Shown one piece after another: positions 43,471-52,477 of a DNA stretch of 64,000 nt. The position numbers and the translations under genes were made by a program. The DNA is from JBLHKS01 sp047620505. Lineage in GTDB: Bacteria > Verrucomicrobiota > Verrucomicrobiia > Verrucomicrobiales > DEV007. Below the pieces are notes generated by a model. It was not told the origin of the DNA, made no database searches, and saw only the letters and a list, made by a program, of their open reading frames with translations. Position 1 is the first letter of the stretch. Every line of letters starts with the position of its first letter. The DNA is taken from the NCBI GenBank assembly GCA_047620505.1, contig JBLHKS010000013.1, positions 4,012 through 68,011 on the forward strand. The letters run 5' to 3'.

Positions 43471-45057
43471 GTGAAATCCTCCCTCGCTTTTCTTCAGCGC
43501 CTGTCAGGCCTCACCCCGAATTTCGGCATCTCCCAATCGATCTTTACTCGTGGACTGGGCCTGATCTACTTCATCGCGATTTACAGCTGGTGGACGCAGA
43601 TCGGCGGCCTTGTCGGCTCGTTAGGAATCACGCCCGCGGCCAATTTCATCGAGGCGCTCAAAACGGAGTACGGGGCAGCCGCTATCTGGAAAGCACCGAG
43701 TCTTTTTGTAATTACCGGGGCAAGCGACGCGATTCTGAACGTGGTCTGCGTGACCGGACTCGCGCTGTCCGTTCTCGTGATCGGCGGCTTGCTTCAGGGC
43801 CCTCTTCTGCTCGGCCTCTGGATTATTTATCTTTCGCTGGCGACGACTGGCGGCGTTTTCATGGGATTCCAGTGGGACGCGCTGCTGCTCGAAGCCGGTC
43901 TGCTCGCGGTTCTCTTCGCACCGTGGAAAATCTGGTCCGGGCCGAGACGAATTTCGCCCAGGGTTCCGCGATTGGCAACAGGCCTGCTCTGGCTGCTCAT
44001 TTTCAAGCTGATGTTCCTCTCCGGCTTCGTCAAACTCGCCAGCCTCGACGAAACATGGTGGAATCTCTCGGCGCTGACTTTCCACTACGAAACCCAGCCG
44101 ATCCCGCACACCGGCGGCTGGTTTGCGCATCAACTTCCGCTCTGGCTTCAGAAAACCTGCGTCGGTCTGACCTACTTCATTGAGCTGGCGCTGCCGTTTC
44201 TGATTTTCCTCGGACGATGGCCGCGGCGGATCGCGTTTTTCGGGTTTATCGGCCTGATGATCGCGATCTCAGCCACGGGCAACTACACCTATTTCAACCT
44301 GCTCACGATCCTCCTCTGCATCCCGCTGCTCGACGATTCGATGTGGCCGAAATTCGTTCGCGGACGGCTCTTCAAGGAAGCGGGCGAAGCTCCGGAGCAG
44401 ACGCCGAAATCGCGCTGGACCTGGTTCGGTGTCCGAGCTGCTGTCGGCATCCCGGTTCTGGCGATCAGCGTCGGGATTCTCACCACGGACATCTGGAAAG
44501 GCACCATGCGGATCGTCAAAGACGACGTCGCAGCTGGCGGGCAATCATGGAATCCGCCGCTGAGCCAATTTCGCTCCTGCAACAGCTACGGCCTCTTCCG
44601 AGTGATGACGCCGTACCGGCCTGAAATCGTGGTCGAAGGAAGTTACGACGGCCGGAAATGGTTCGAATATCAGTGGCGCTGGAAGCCGGATAATCTCGAC
44701 GAATCGCCGCCGTTCGTCGCTCCGCATCAGCCTCGGCTGGACTGGCAGATGTGGTTCGCCGCGCTGGTCGGTTTCGACAAGGAAAACCCGGATCGACAGC
44801 GCCCAAGGCACGTTTATCCGGCTTGGTTTCACTATTTCATGCAAAAGCTGCTCGAAGGCGAGCCCGAGGTCCAGCAGCTGCTGGCTCACAACCCGTTTCC
44901 CGATCAACCGCCGAACTACATCCGAGCCACGCTCTACATTTACGAATTCACCTCGCCGGCAGAGCGCCGAAAAACCGGAAACTGGTGGAAACGCGAACTC
45001 GTCGATCTCTACTACCCGGCGAACTCGCTCAAACCGATCCCGCAGATGACTTACTGA
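43471..45057 (+). CDS. Lipase maturation factor (LMF1-like) family membrane protein
   Basis: 528 residues from a GTG start. Multiple hydrophobic helices fill the first 350 residues (GLGLIYFIAIYSWWTQIGGL, DALLLEAGLLAVLFAP, LSALTFHYETQPIPHTGGWF). The C-terminal part has family text RSCNSYGLFRVMTPYRPEI, IVVEGSYDGRKWFEYQWRWK and PHQPRLDWQMWFAAL. Eukaryotic LMF1 helps fold lipases in the ER; the bacterial role is unknown. A palindrome copy (43449) lies 13 bases upstream of the start, the only intergenic copy seen, and another is at 44873 (VQQLLAHN). Confidence 0.85.
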   Translation: MKSSLAFLQRLSGLTPNFGISQSIFTRGLGLIYFIAIYSWWTQIGGLVGSLGITPAANFIEALKTEYGAAAIWKAPSLFVITGASDAILNVVCVTGLALSVLVIGGLLQGPLLLGLWIIYLSLATTGGVFMGFQWDALLLEAGLLAVLFAPWKIWSGPRRISPRVPRLATGLLWLLIFKLMFLSGFVKLASLDETWWNLSALTFHYETQPIPHTGGWFAHQLPLWLQKTCVGLTYFIELALPFLIFLGRWPRRIAFFGFIGLMIAISATGNYTYFNLLTILLCIPLLDDSMWPKFVRGRLFKEAGEAPEQTPKSRWTWFGVRAAVGIPVLAISVGILTTDIWKGTMRIVKDDVAAGGQSWNPPLSQFRSCNSYGLFRVMTPYRPEIVVEGSYDGRKWFEYQWRWKPDNLDESPPFVAPHQPRLDWQMWFAALVGFDKENPDRQRPRHVYPAWFHYFMQKLLEGEPEVQQLLAHNPFPDQPPNYIRATLYIYEFTSPAERRKTGNWWKRELVDLYYPANSLKPIPQMTY

Positions 45058-45144
45058 ACACTTTCGCCTCAATTCCTCGCCAAGCTTGAGGATTCGACTA
45101 CGGGTGCTATCGTATCCGCCCCCGCCTAATTTCTAAACTCACTC

Positions 45145-46668
45145 ATGGAAATATTTCTCTCTGTACTCCAAGCCATTGGAGTCATCGCACTCGTAATTCT
45201 GGTCTTCAATCTCATCATCGTGGTCCACGAACTCGGCCACTTTCTCGCCGCTCGTTGGCGAGGGCTTGAGATCGAAAAATTCCAGATCTGGTTCGGCAAA
45301 CCGCTCTGGAAAAAGACGATCAACGGCGTCCAGTACGGACTCGGCTCAATTCCCGCCGGCGGATTTGTCGCCCTGCCGCAAATGGCCCCGATGGAGCTGC
45401 TCGAAGGCAAATCCGGAGCCAAAGACGGCTTGCCGCTCAAGCCAATCAAACCGCTCGACAAAATCATCGTCGCGTTCGCCGGACCGCTCTTCAGTTTCAT
45501 GCTCGCGATCGTTTTCGCCTGCATCGTCTATTTCGTCGGCATCCCGGATAACGGCAGCAAAAATACCGAAATCGGCTGGGTTGCTCCAGACTCGCCAGCC
45601 GCTCAAGCCGGTGTCCTGGCCGGCGACAAAATCGAGAAGATTGACGGGACGAAAGTGAAAGCCTGGTCGGGCCTGGTCGACAGCGTGATGTGGCTGATCA
45701 TCGGCGGAACTGAGGAGACTGTGAACCTTGTAGTCGATCGCGATGGCGAGAAAATCCCGTTCAACATCAAGCCCGAAGCCGACAGGGGCGGCGAGCACGC
45801 GAACCTGCCCTGGTATAAGAAAATCTTCAAACGCCCGCCTACCCGTAAAATTGGAGTCGCTCAAGCTAACGACAAAGTTCAAATTCGCGAGGTTTTGAGC
45901 CCCAGCCCGATCGCCGACGCTGGAGTTCAGGGCGAGGACATCATCCTGGCTTGGAATGGGGAAAAAGTTCGGAGTTTGATCGGCCTTGAAGTCCGCGCCC
46001 AATCGCATGGATTGGAAACCCCGGATGAGTCGGCTGAATTGACCGTCCTGCGCGGCGAAGAAACGCTGACTTTGGAGATCACTCCGCGCCCGCCCGTTGA
46101 TTTTGAGCTTCCCGAAAAAGAAGGCGAAGAAGTCGACCCGAATTCGCTCCCTACCTTTCTCGGAGTCGCAGCTTACGGCAGCAAGCACTTCAAAGCTCGG
46201 CCGCCGAAGTATCCAACTCCGCCTCAGCAGATCAAAGACACGTTCAAGATCATGCACGGCACCATCAGCGCGGTGACTTCGTCAAAATCCGGCGTCAGCG
46301 TGGCTCACCTCAATGGTCCGCTCGGGATCATGAATCTCTACTACACCTTTTTCCGCAGCCCTGACGGATTCCGGCTCGTTCTCTGGTTCAGCGTGATTCT
46401 CAACATCAACCTCGCGATCTTGAATATGCTGCCTCTGCCGATTCTTGACGGCGGGCACATCATGATGGCCACTTTCGAAGCGATTTTCCGCCGCCCGATC
46501 CACATCAAAGTTCTGGAGATCGTCAACGGAGCTTGCGCGCTGCTTTTGCTTAGCTTCATCGGCTTCATCACGCTCAAAGACAGCGGCGACATCCGAGATC
46601 AGCATGGGCCCGCCGGCGAAGCCCCCGCTGCTCCGCGATGGGAGGAGACGACCGAAAACAGCAGTTAA
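45145..46668 (+). CDS. rseP: RIP zinc metalloprotease (site-2 protease)
   Basis: 507 residues. The zinc motif HELGH is at 28-32 in the first transmembrane helix. Two PDZ regions follow (APDSPAAQAGVLAGDKIEKI and LSPSPIADAGVQGEDIILAW), and the third metal ligand lies in NMLPLPILDGGHIMM. It cleaves transmembrane regulators such as anti-sigma factors within the membrane. ispG starts 41 bases downstream on the same strand, as in other bacteria where rseP sits among isoprenoid and envelope genes. The C-terminus extends beyond the last helix with an acidic tail. Confidence 0.92.
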   Translation: MEIFLSVLQAIGVIALVILVFNLIIVVHELGHFLAARWRGLEIEKFQIWFGKPLWKKTINGVQYGLGSIPAGGFVALPQMAPMELLEGKSGAKDGLPLKPIKPLDKIIVAFAGPLFSFMLAIVFACIVYFVGIPDNGSKNTEIGWVAPDSPAAQAGVLAGDKIEKIDGTKVKAWSGLVDSVMWLIIGGTEETVNLVVDRDGEKIPFNIKPEADRGGEHANLPWYKKIFKRPPTRKIGVAQANDKVQIREVLSPSPIADAGVQGEDIILAWNGEKVRSLIGLEVRAQSHGLETPDESAELTVLRGEETLTLEITPRPPVDFELPEKEGEEVDPNSLPTFLGVAAYGSKHFKARPPKYPTPPQQIKDTFKIMHGTISAVTSSKSGVSVAHLNGPLGIMNLYYTFFRSPDGFRLVLWFSVILNINLAILNMLPLPILDGGHIMMATFEAIFRRPIHIKVLEIVNGACALLLLSFIGFITLKDSGDIRDQHGPAGEAPAAPRWEETTENSS

Positions 46669-46709
46669 AAACGGAGTTCGTATTTCGAATTTCGAGTTCC
46701 CCTTCCAAA

Positions 46710-48512
46710 ATGCTCACATTCTGCGATTCCGCGCTCGGCTACGCACGCCGCGAAACGCGCGAAGTCCACGTCGGCTCCGTTGCCATCGGCGGTCAAAACC
46801 CGATCCGGGTTCAGTCGATGCTGACGAGCGACACCCGAGAAATTGACGCTTGCATCGAGGAGACGCTTGGGCTCGTCGAAGTCGGCTGCGAAATCGTCCG
46901 GCTGACGGCGCAGACCCCGAAAATTGCTAGCTGTCTCGAGCAGATCAAAGCCGGCTTGCTGGAGCGCGGTTGCGAAGTCCCGCTCGTTGCCGACATCCAT
47001 TTTCAACCAGCAGCTGCTCTCGAAGCGGCGAAGTGGGTCGAGAAAGTTCGAGTGAATCCAGGCAACTACGCCGACTCAAAAAAGTTCGCGATTCTCGAAT
47101 ACACCGACGAGGAGTACGCCGAAGAACTAAGCCGAATCAAGGCCAAATTCGCCCCTCTCGTTGGCCTTTGCATCGAGCGCGGCGTCGCGATGCGGATCGG
47201 CACCAACCACGGTTCGCTCAGCGATCGAATCATGAATCGATTCGGCGACACGCCGCTCGGGATGGTCGAAAGCGCGCTCGAATTCGCGCAGATCGCTCGC
47301 GACCGCGATTATCACAATTTCGTCTTCTCGATGAAGGCCAGCAATCCCAAGGTCATGATCGAGGCCTACCGCCTTTTGATCGCCAGGCTGCGCGAAGCCG
47401 GCCCTGACTGGAATTACCCGATTCACCTCGGCGTCACCGAGGCGGGAGACGGCGAAGACGGCCGAATCAAGAGCGCGATCGGGATCGGCTCGCTGCTGAG
47501 CGATGGGATCGGCGACACGATTCGAGTTTCGTTGACCGAAGATTCCGTCTACGAAATTCCCGTCGCGCGTGAGCTGCTAAGAACGGTCGTCGACCCGCTG
47601 CGTAGCGGAATTCGCCAGAATTCCGACGTCAGTCCTTCGTTCGATCCATTTTCCTACGATCGCCGCAAATCCGGAAACCTGGAAATCGCCGGAATCCCGA
47701 TCGGCGGCGCGGAAACTTTCCGCGTTTGCGTTACTCAAGCGCATTGGAACGCGGTCGCCCCGCGCCTCACGCAGCTCGGCGAATTTCAGCCGGAATTCAT
47801 CCACGAAACTTCCGGCGTCGTCGAAATCGATCCGCGCAACGCCGACGCGATCACCAAAATCAACTCGGCTCCGGGCCAGCAGCTGCTCAGCGTCGCCAAC
47901 GGTCTGGAAATCCCAGTCGTCACCGCGTTTCGCCTCCTCGCCGCCAAGGCCGATCCGCGCCACCCGATTCTTCTCAAAGACACGCTCCAGCCAGACGCAA
48001 CAGGCGGCCTTCCCGCGATGCTCCGCGCCGGAACCAACATCGGCTCGCTCCTCTGCGACGGCATCGGCGATGCGATTCTCATCCAGGGCGAACCCGATCC
48101 AGACGCCGCGCTGCGCCTCGCCTACAACACGCTTCAGGCCGCCGGCTCCCGCATTTTCAAGACCGACTACGTCGCCTGTCCGTCTTGCGGTCGGACGCTC
48201 TTCAATTTGCAGTCGACCACGCAGAAAATTCGCGAAGCAACCGGCCATCTCAAAGGCGTCCGGATCGCTGTCATGGGCTGCATCGTCAACGGCCCAGGCG
48301 AAATGGCCGACGCAGATTTCGGCTACGTCGGCGGCGCGCCGGACAAGATCAATCTCTACGTCGGCAAGGAAGCGGTCGAGATGAGCATCCCGGAAAACGA
48401 AGCCGTCTCGCGACTGATCGAATTGATCAAGAAGCACGATCGCTGGTTTGAGGCTGAGGAGACGGTGGACTTTGAGACTGTGGATGGTGGACTGGAGACT
48501 GTGGAAGTTTAA
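46710..48512 (+). CDS. ispG: 4-hydroxy-3-methylbut-2-en-1-yl diphosphate synthase, long form
   Basis: 600 residues from the ATG at 46710 (MLTFCDSALGYARRETREVH); the earlier ATG at 46638 lies inside rseP. The TIM-barrel start is VHVGSVAIGGQNPIRVQSML. The 4Fe-4S domain has VACPSCGRTLFNLQ and AVMGCIVNGPGEMADADFG. At 600 residues it is the long type with an extra middle domain seen in chlamydiae, Bacteroidetes and plastids. It makes HMBPP from MEcPP in the MEP pathway. Palindrome copies are at 47009 and 47878. Confidence 0.93.
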   Translation: MLTFCDSALGYARRETREVHVGSVAIGGQNPIRVQSMLTSDTREIDACIEETLGLVEVGCEIVRLTAQTPKIASCLEQIKAGLLERGCEVPLVADIHFQPAAALEAAKWVEKVRVNPGNYADSKKFAILEYTDEEYAEELSRIKAKFAPLVGLCIERGVAMRIGTNHGSLSDRIMNRFGDTPLGMVESALEFAQIARDRDYHNFVFSMKASNPKVMIEAYRLLIARLREAGPDWNYPIHLGVTEAGDGEDGRIKSAIGIGSLLSDGIGDTIRVSLTEDSVYEIPVARELLRTVVDPLRSGIRQNSDVSPSFDPFSYDRRKSGNLEIAGIPIGGAETFRVCVTQAHWNAVAPRLTQLGEFQPEFIHETSGVVEIDPRNADAITKINSAPGQQLLSVANGLEIPVVTAFRLLAAKADPRHPILLKDTLQPDATGGLPAMLRAGTNIGSLLCDGIGDAILIQGEPDPDAALRLAYNTLQAAGSRIFKTDYVACPSCGRTLFNLQSTTQKIREATGHLKGVRIAVMGCIVNGPGEMADADFGYVGGAPDKINLYVGKEAVEMSIPENEAVSRLIELIKKHDRWFEAEETVDFETVDGGLETVEV

Positions 48513-48539
48513 CCGCGTCCAGCTGCTGCTGACGCGGTT
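48511..48539 (+). terminator. Perfect 9-bp stem overlapping the ispG stop
   Basis: AACCGCGTC (48511-48519) pairs with GACGCGGTT (48531-48539) around an 11-base loop, starting within the TAA stop codon of ispG. There is no U-run after it, so it may attenuate or protect the transcript and not strictly terminate it. Confidence 0.5.
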
Positions 48540-48611
48540 GCCGTAGACGAAAAGCAGAGGCATCCGCTACAAAACTCCTTGCTGCGAATCGCAAACTGCC
48601 GACTCTTCCGC

Positions 48612-50012
48612 GTGCTATCCAAAATCTGGCGACCCGACACGCCCTTCGCTCCCCGCAACGCGCCATTTTTCTACGGCTGGGCGATCGTATTCGGAGCCAC
48701 GCTCGGGACAATTTTCAGCATCCCGGGCCAGACGATGGGCTTCAGCGTCTTCACGGAAATCATGATGAAGGAGCTCGGCCTGTCGCGGGTCGAGCTGAGC
48801 TCGGCTTACTTTGTCGGAACGCTCGCCAGCGGCTTGACGCTGCCCTTCGCCGGCAGGCTCTACGATCATTGGGGAGGCCGACGAATGGTCGTCGCATCGG
48901 CCCTGGTTACCGGATTGATTCTCTTTTACTTCGCGGGTTCAGCCAGAGCCAGTCGATCGATTTCGGAGCTGTTGCCGAACGTGTCTCAAGTCGTGATTTC
49001 GTTCACCGTGATCGCCTTCGGCTTCTTCGTTGTGCGCTTTTCCGCCCAGGGCGTGCTCACGATGAGCTGCCGAAACATGATGGGAAAATGGTTCGATCGA
49101 AAACGTGGAATCGCGATCGGAATCAGCGCGATTTTCACCTCGTTCGGCTTTTCCTTCGCGCCGAAAGGACTCGACATGATGATCGAGAAATTCGGCTACG
49201 AAGGTTGCTGGAATATACTCGGATTCCTCTCGATTTTCGGCATGGCCGTGATCGGCTGGCTTGTGTTTCGGGATAACCCGGAGGAGTGCGGGCTGAAAAT
49301 GGACGGCGCCGTGGATGAAGAAGATCACGAGCCGGCACCGAGCCAGGCTGGGGTCGCCCAGTTCGAAACTGCGACTCGAGCGACACTGCCGCCACAGAAT
49401 CCCGACACGTTGATCAAGCGGGAATTCACTCGTCAGGAAGCGATCCGAACCGGTGCCTTCTGGGTTTTCGCGCTTTCGCTGTCCTGGTTCGGTCTGTATT
49501 TCACAGCATTCACGTTTCACATCGTATCGATCGCGGCGGAGCTGGGCCGCACGAAAGATTTCGTCCTGACGCTTTTTATTCCGATTTCGCTGATCAGCGT
49601 GGTCAGCGGCTTGGCCTTCGGTTTTGCCGGCCCTCACATCCGCCTGAAATCGCTGCTCGTCGTCATGAACGTGGCCGCAGTTCTCGGCGCACTCGGCATG
49701 GTCTTTCTTGATCGATCTTGGGGCGTCGTGGCATTCGTAATCGGAAACGGAATCACCGGCGGCGCGTTCTCAAACCTGCTGGGCGTTGCGTTTCCGCGAT
49801 TCTTCGGCCGCAAACACCTCGGAGCGATCTCCGGAGTCAACATGTCAGCCATGGTAATCGCAAGCGGGCTCGGCCCGGTCGTGTTCGCCGTTTCCCAGCA
49901 GCTGCTGGGTTCCTACGTTCACGCGCTGACTGTCAGCATCGCTGTGCCAGCGACATTCAGTGTGCTTGGCTGGATTTACGGCGACAACCCGCAGCGGAAG
50001 CTTCCTGACTGA
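48612..50012 (+). CDS. MFS transporter, OFA-like
   Basis: About 466 residues if the GTG at 48612 is used (VLSKIWRPDTPFAP); a TTG at 48579 is an alternative. Twelve helices are expected. Visible MFS features are FYGWAIVFGATLGTI (the OFA-type opening), the loop motif GRLYDHWGGRRM, and NPQRKLPD at the end. OFA carriers move small carboxylates such as oxalate or formate; the substrate here is unknown. The 16-bp palindrome form lies at 49894-49909 (SQQLLGS). It is convergent with the next MFS gene, 5 bases apart. Confidence 0.8.
   Translation: MLSKIWRPDTPFAPRNAPFFYGWAIVFGATLGTIFSIPGQTMGFSVFTEIMMKELGLSRVELSSAYFVGTLASGLTLPFAGRLYDHWGGRRMVVASALVTGLILFYFAGSARASRSISELLPNVSQVVISFTVIAFGFFVVRFSAQGVLTMSCRNMMGKWFDRKRGIAIGISAIFTSFGFSFAPKGLDMMIEKFGYEGCWNILGFLSIFGMAVIGWLVFRDNPEECGLKMDGAVDEEDHEPAPSQAGVAQFETATRATLPPQNPDTLIKREFTRQEAIRTGAFWVFALSLSWFGLYFTAFTFHIVSIAAELGRTKDFVLTLFIPISLISVVSGLAFGFAGPHIRLKSLLVVMNVAAVLGALGMVFLDRSWGVVAFVIGNGITGGAFSNLLGVAFPRFFGRKHLGAISGVNMSAMVIASGLGPVVFAVSQQLLGSYVHALTVSIAVPATFSVLGWIYGDNPQRKLPD
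49894..49909. repeat. 16-bp form of the dispersed palindrome
   Basis: CCCAGCAGCTGCTGGG again, here in the OFA-like MFS gene in the QQLL frame (SQQLLGS), so the identical 16-mer is read in two different frames in two genes. Confidence 0.9.
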
Positions 50013-50017
50013 TTTCG

Positions 50018-51283
50018 TCAGGTGATTTTCTTCGATGCGTTGATCCCGAGAGCGGCGACTGAGGCAACGAGGTAGCCAGCGGCGCAGAAAATGAAGGCCT
50101 CATGCCAATCGCCGTTGTGATCGAGGTGCTTGTTCACTAGCGGAAGCAAAACCGGGAACGCGAACGCGCCGAGGTTTCCCCACATGTTGCCCCATCCAAA
50201 AGCGGGTGCGGTGTTTTTGCCAGCGACGTCCATGATGCAGGCCCAGATCGCCGGGATGCTCAAATCCGTCATGAACGCGACGGTCGCGACGGCAACTACG
50301 ATGAACGCAGTAGAATCTACGAAGAGGCAGCTGACATAGGCGAGCATCGCGACGACGTAGGCTCCGAGCATCGGGATCATCCGGCCTTTGCGGACGCCAA
50401 ACCGCTTAACAAGGTAGTCGGTCAGGAATCCGCCGATTAACAGACCCACGATCCCGGCGAACAACGCAATGCTGATTAGAATTCCGCCAACCGAATCGTC
50501 CACGTGTCGCACTTCTTTGAGGTAGGTCGGAAACCAGCTGACGAGAAAAACCCAGCCGATGTTGATGCCGAATTGCACGATGCACATCAGCCACATGGTG
50601 GGATTGCGCACGATTCGCAGCACGACCGCAAACGGATTTGCCTCGGGAGATTCGGGCTTAGCACCCGCTTTGACGAGATCGCGCTCGGCCTCGTTGCACT
50701 TCGGATGTTCATCAGGCGATTCACGAACCGCCCGCCAGAAAAACAGGGCGAAGAGGAATCCGGACAGTCCGTAAAGAACCAAGAGCCAACGCCAGGAAAG
50801 CGCATCGGCCAAGAGCCAAGCCGTTAAGGCGGGGGCAATCGCGCCGCCGATCCGTCCACCGATCGAGACGATGCTGCTGGCGCGACCATGAGAAACTGGC
50901 GGCATCCAACGCCGAATCAGAGCACCGCTGGTCGGGTAACAGCCGGCTTGGGCAAAACCAAATATGAATCGGGCGATCAGGATCGAAACGAATCCCCAGG
51001 CCAACCCGGTGAGCATCGTGCAGACCGACCAGAGCACGATGTAGATTACGAGCATTCGCCTGGCACCGAATTTGTCGGCGAGCATCCCGGCTGGCACCTG
51101 CGCAATCGCGTAGGCGAGGTAAAACGATCCGAGGATCCAGCCCTTCTGCTGGTCGTTGATTCCGAGGTCTGTTTTAAACGAGGCGAGCTTCGAAATCTCC
51201 GCCATGCAGTTGCGATCGATGTAAAGCAGGATCGCGACGAGGGTCATCGACCCCACGGTGAGATGGCGGTAGTTCGTCGGCAT
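50018..51283 (-). CDS. MFS transporter, ACS (anion:cation symporter)-like
   Basis: 421 residues from the ATG at 51283 (MPTNYRHLTVGSMTLVAILL). ACS-type text is seen: YIDRNCMAEI, QQKGWILGSFYLAYAIAQVP, GMLADKFGARRMLV and GWVFLVSWFPTYLKEVRHV. Family members import hexuronates, glucarate or similar sugar acids, which would fit a polysaccharide degrader. It follows murG by 54 bases on the same strand, in the place where murC often lies in other bacteria. No palindrome copy. Confidence 0.8.
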   Translation of the reverse strand: MPTNYRHLTVGSMTLVAILLYIDRNCMAEISKLASFKTDLGINDQQKGWILGSFYLAYAIAQVPAGMLADKFGARRMLVIYIVLWSVCTMLTGLAWGFVSILIARFIFGFAQAGCYPTSGALIRRWMPPVSHGRASSIVSIGGRIGGAIAPALTAWLLADALSWRWLLVLYGLSGFLFALFFWRAVRESPDEHPKCNEAERDLVKAGAKPESPEANPFAVVLRIVRNPTMWLMCIVQFGINIGWVFLVSWFPTYLKEVRHVDDSVGGILISIALFAGIVGLLIGGFLTDYLVKRFGVRKGRMIPMLGAYVVAMLAYVSCLFVDSTAFIVVAVATVAFMTDLSIPAIWACIMDVAGKNTAPAFGWGNMWGNLGAFAFPVLLPLVNKHLDHNGDWHEAFIFCAAGYLVASVAALGINASKKIT

Positions 51284-51337
51284 GGACAAGACCACACGAC
51301 AAACCGCCGAAGACGCAAGACAAGAATTTTGCCGGCT

Positions 51338-52477
51338 TCAAGCCGGAGCCGTCATCTCAACCAGCTGCCGAATCGCCCGAGCTGCATGCTTCGGCGCGAG
51401 TGTTTTCATGTTCTCGCCCATCGTTTTGAGCCTGTCGGAATTCGTGCCGAGCTCGGCGATCGTCCGAGCGAGGACTTCTGCGGTGAGATCCTTCTGCTGA
51501 ATCACAACGCAGGCGTCTTTTTCGACAAAAACGTCCGCATTCCGATTTTGATGGTCGTCGGTGGCATGGGGATAGGGAACGAGGATCCCGGGAAGGCCGA
51601 TCACCGACATTTCCGTCAGCGACGAGGCTCCAGAGCGGCAAACGGCGAGATCACAGGCGGCGTAGGCCTGTTCGATTTCGCTGGTAAAAGGAACGACGTG
51701 CGAGCGGATTTCGGTTTTGGCGTAACCGGCGCTGACTTCCTTGAAATCTTCCTGGCCGGTGATGTGGAGCATCTGAATCAGCTCTGGCTCGAAGAATTGG
51801 AGCATCTCGACGACGGCTTCGTTGATTCCGTGCGCGCCCTGGCTGCCGCCCATCACCATGAGCGTGAATCGGTCCTTTTCGAGACCGAAGTGCTGACGAG
51901 CAGCTGCTGGTTCGGGCAATTTGTAGAGGCCCGATCGAACGGGCGTGCCGACGACCTTGGCCTTTTTCGAGGGGAGATGCTTTTTGCAGGCTTCCCAACC
52001 GCAGAGCGCGAATCTCGCAATCCTGGCGTTGAGCCGATTGGCGCGACCAGGAATCGCGTTGGCTTCGTGAATCATCCCGACGCAGCCGGCCATTTTCGCG
52101 GCGAGCAGCGGTGCCGTCGAGGTGAATCCACCCATCCCGATGACGGTGTCGGCGTCGATTTCCTTGATCAACTGCTTGGTGCGCTTGACGCCTTTGCGGA
52201 GTTTCGAAAGGAACGGAAACATTTTCGGCGACCAGGGTTTCGGAGCGGCGACGCTGGGCAGCTGCTCGAATCTGAGATGCGGGTAGGCCTGGCTGGCGAT
52301 CTGATCGATCTCTTTTTCGGAGATCAAGAGGATCACTTTTCGGCCTCGGCTGATGAGCTGTTCGGCAATCGCGATCCCCGGGAAAAGGTGCCCACCCGTT
52401 CCGCCACAGGCGATGATCACGCCCTTTTTAGCGCCGTTTGATGCTATTTTTTTCTTTAAAGCCATTTTTGAGGTCAT
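51338..52477 (-). CDS. murG: UDP-GlcNAc:undecaprenyl-PP-MurNAc-pentapeptide transferase
   Basis: 379 residues. The donor/acceptor motifs of MurG are present: ACGGTGGHLFPGIAIAEQL, GMGGFTSTAPLLAAKM, HEANAIPGRANR, GGSQGAHGINEAV, and CRSGASSLTEMSVIGLPGILV with HATDDHQNRNA. It makes lipid II at the inner face of the membrane. The ATG overlaps the ftsW stop by four bases (ATGA), so translation is coupled. A palindrome copy at 51899 encodes PAAARQ. Confidence 0.95.
   Translation of the reverse strand: MTSKMALKKKIASNGAKKGVIIACGGTGGHLFPGIAIAEQLISRGRKVILLISEKEIDQIASQAYPHLRFEQLPSVAAPKPWSPKMFPFLSKLRKGVKRTKQLIKEIDADTVIGMGGFTSTAPLLAAKMAGCVGMIHEANAIPGRANRLNARIARFALCGWEACKKHLPSKKAKVVGTPVRSGLYKLPEPAAARQHFGLEKDRFTLMVMGGSQGAHGINEAVVEMLQFFEPELIQMLHITGQEDFKEVSAGYAKTEIRSHVVPFTSEIEQAYAACDLAVCRSGASSLTEMSVIGLPGILVPYPHATDDHQNRNADVFVEKDACVVIQQKDLTAEVLARTIAELGTNSDRLKTMGENMKTLAPKHAARAIRQLVEMTAPA

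Noticed and set aside
50888..52441. 517-codon plus-strand frame across the MFS gene and murG
   Set aside because: Antisense to two well-recognised genes and without any domain.
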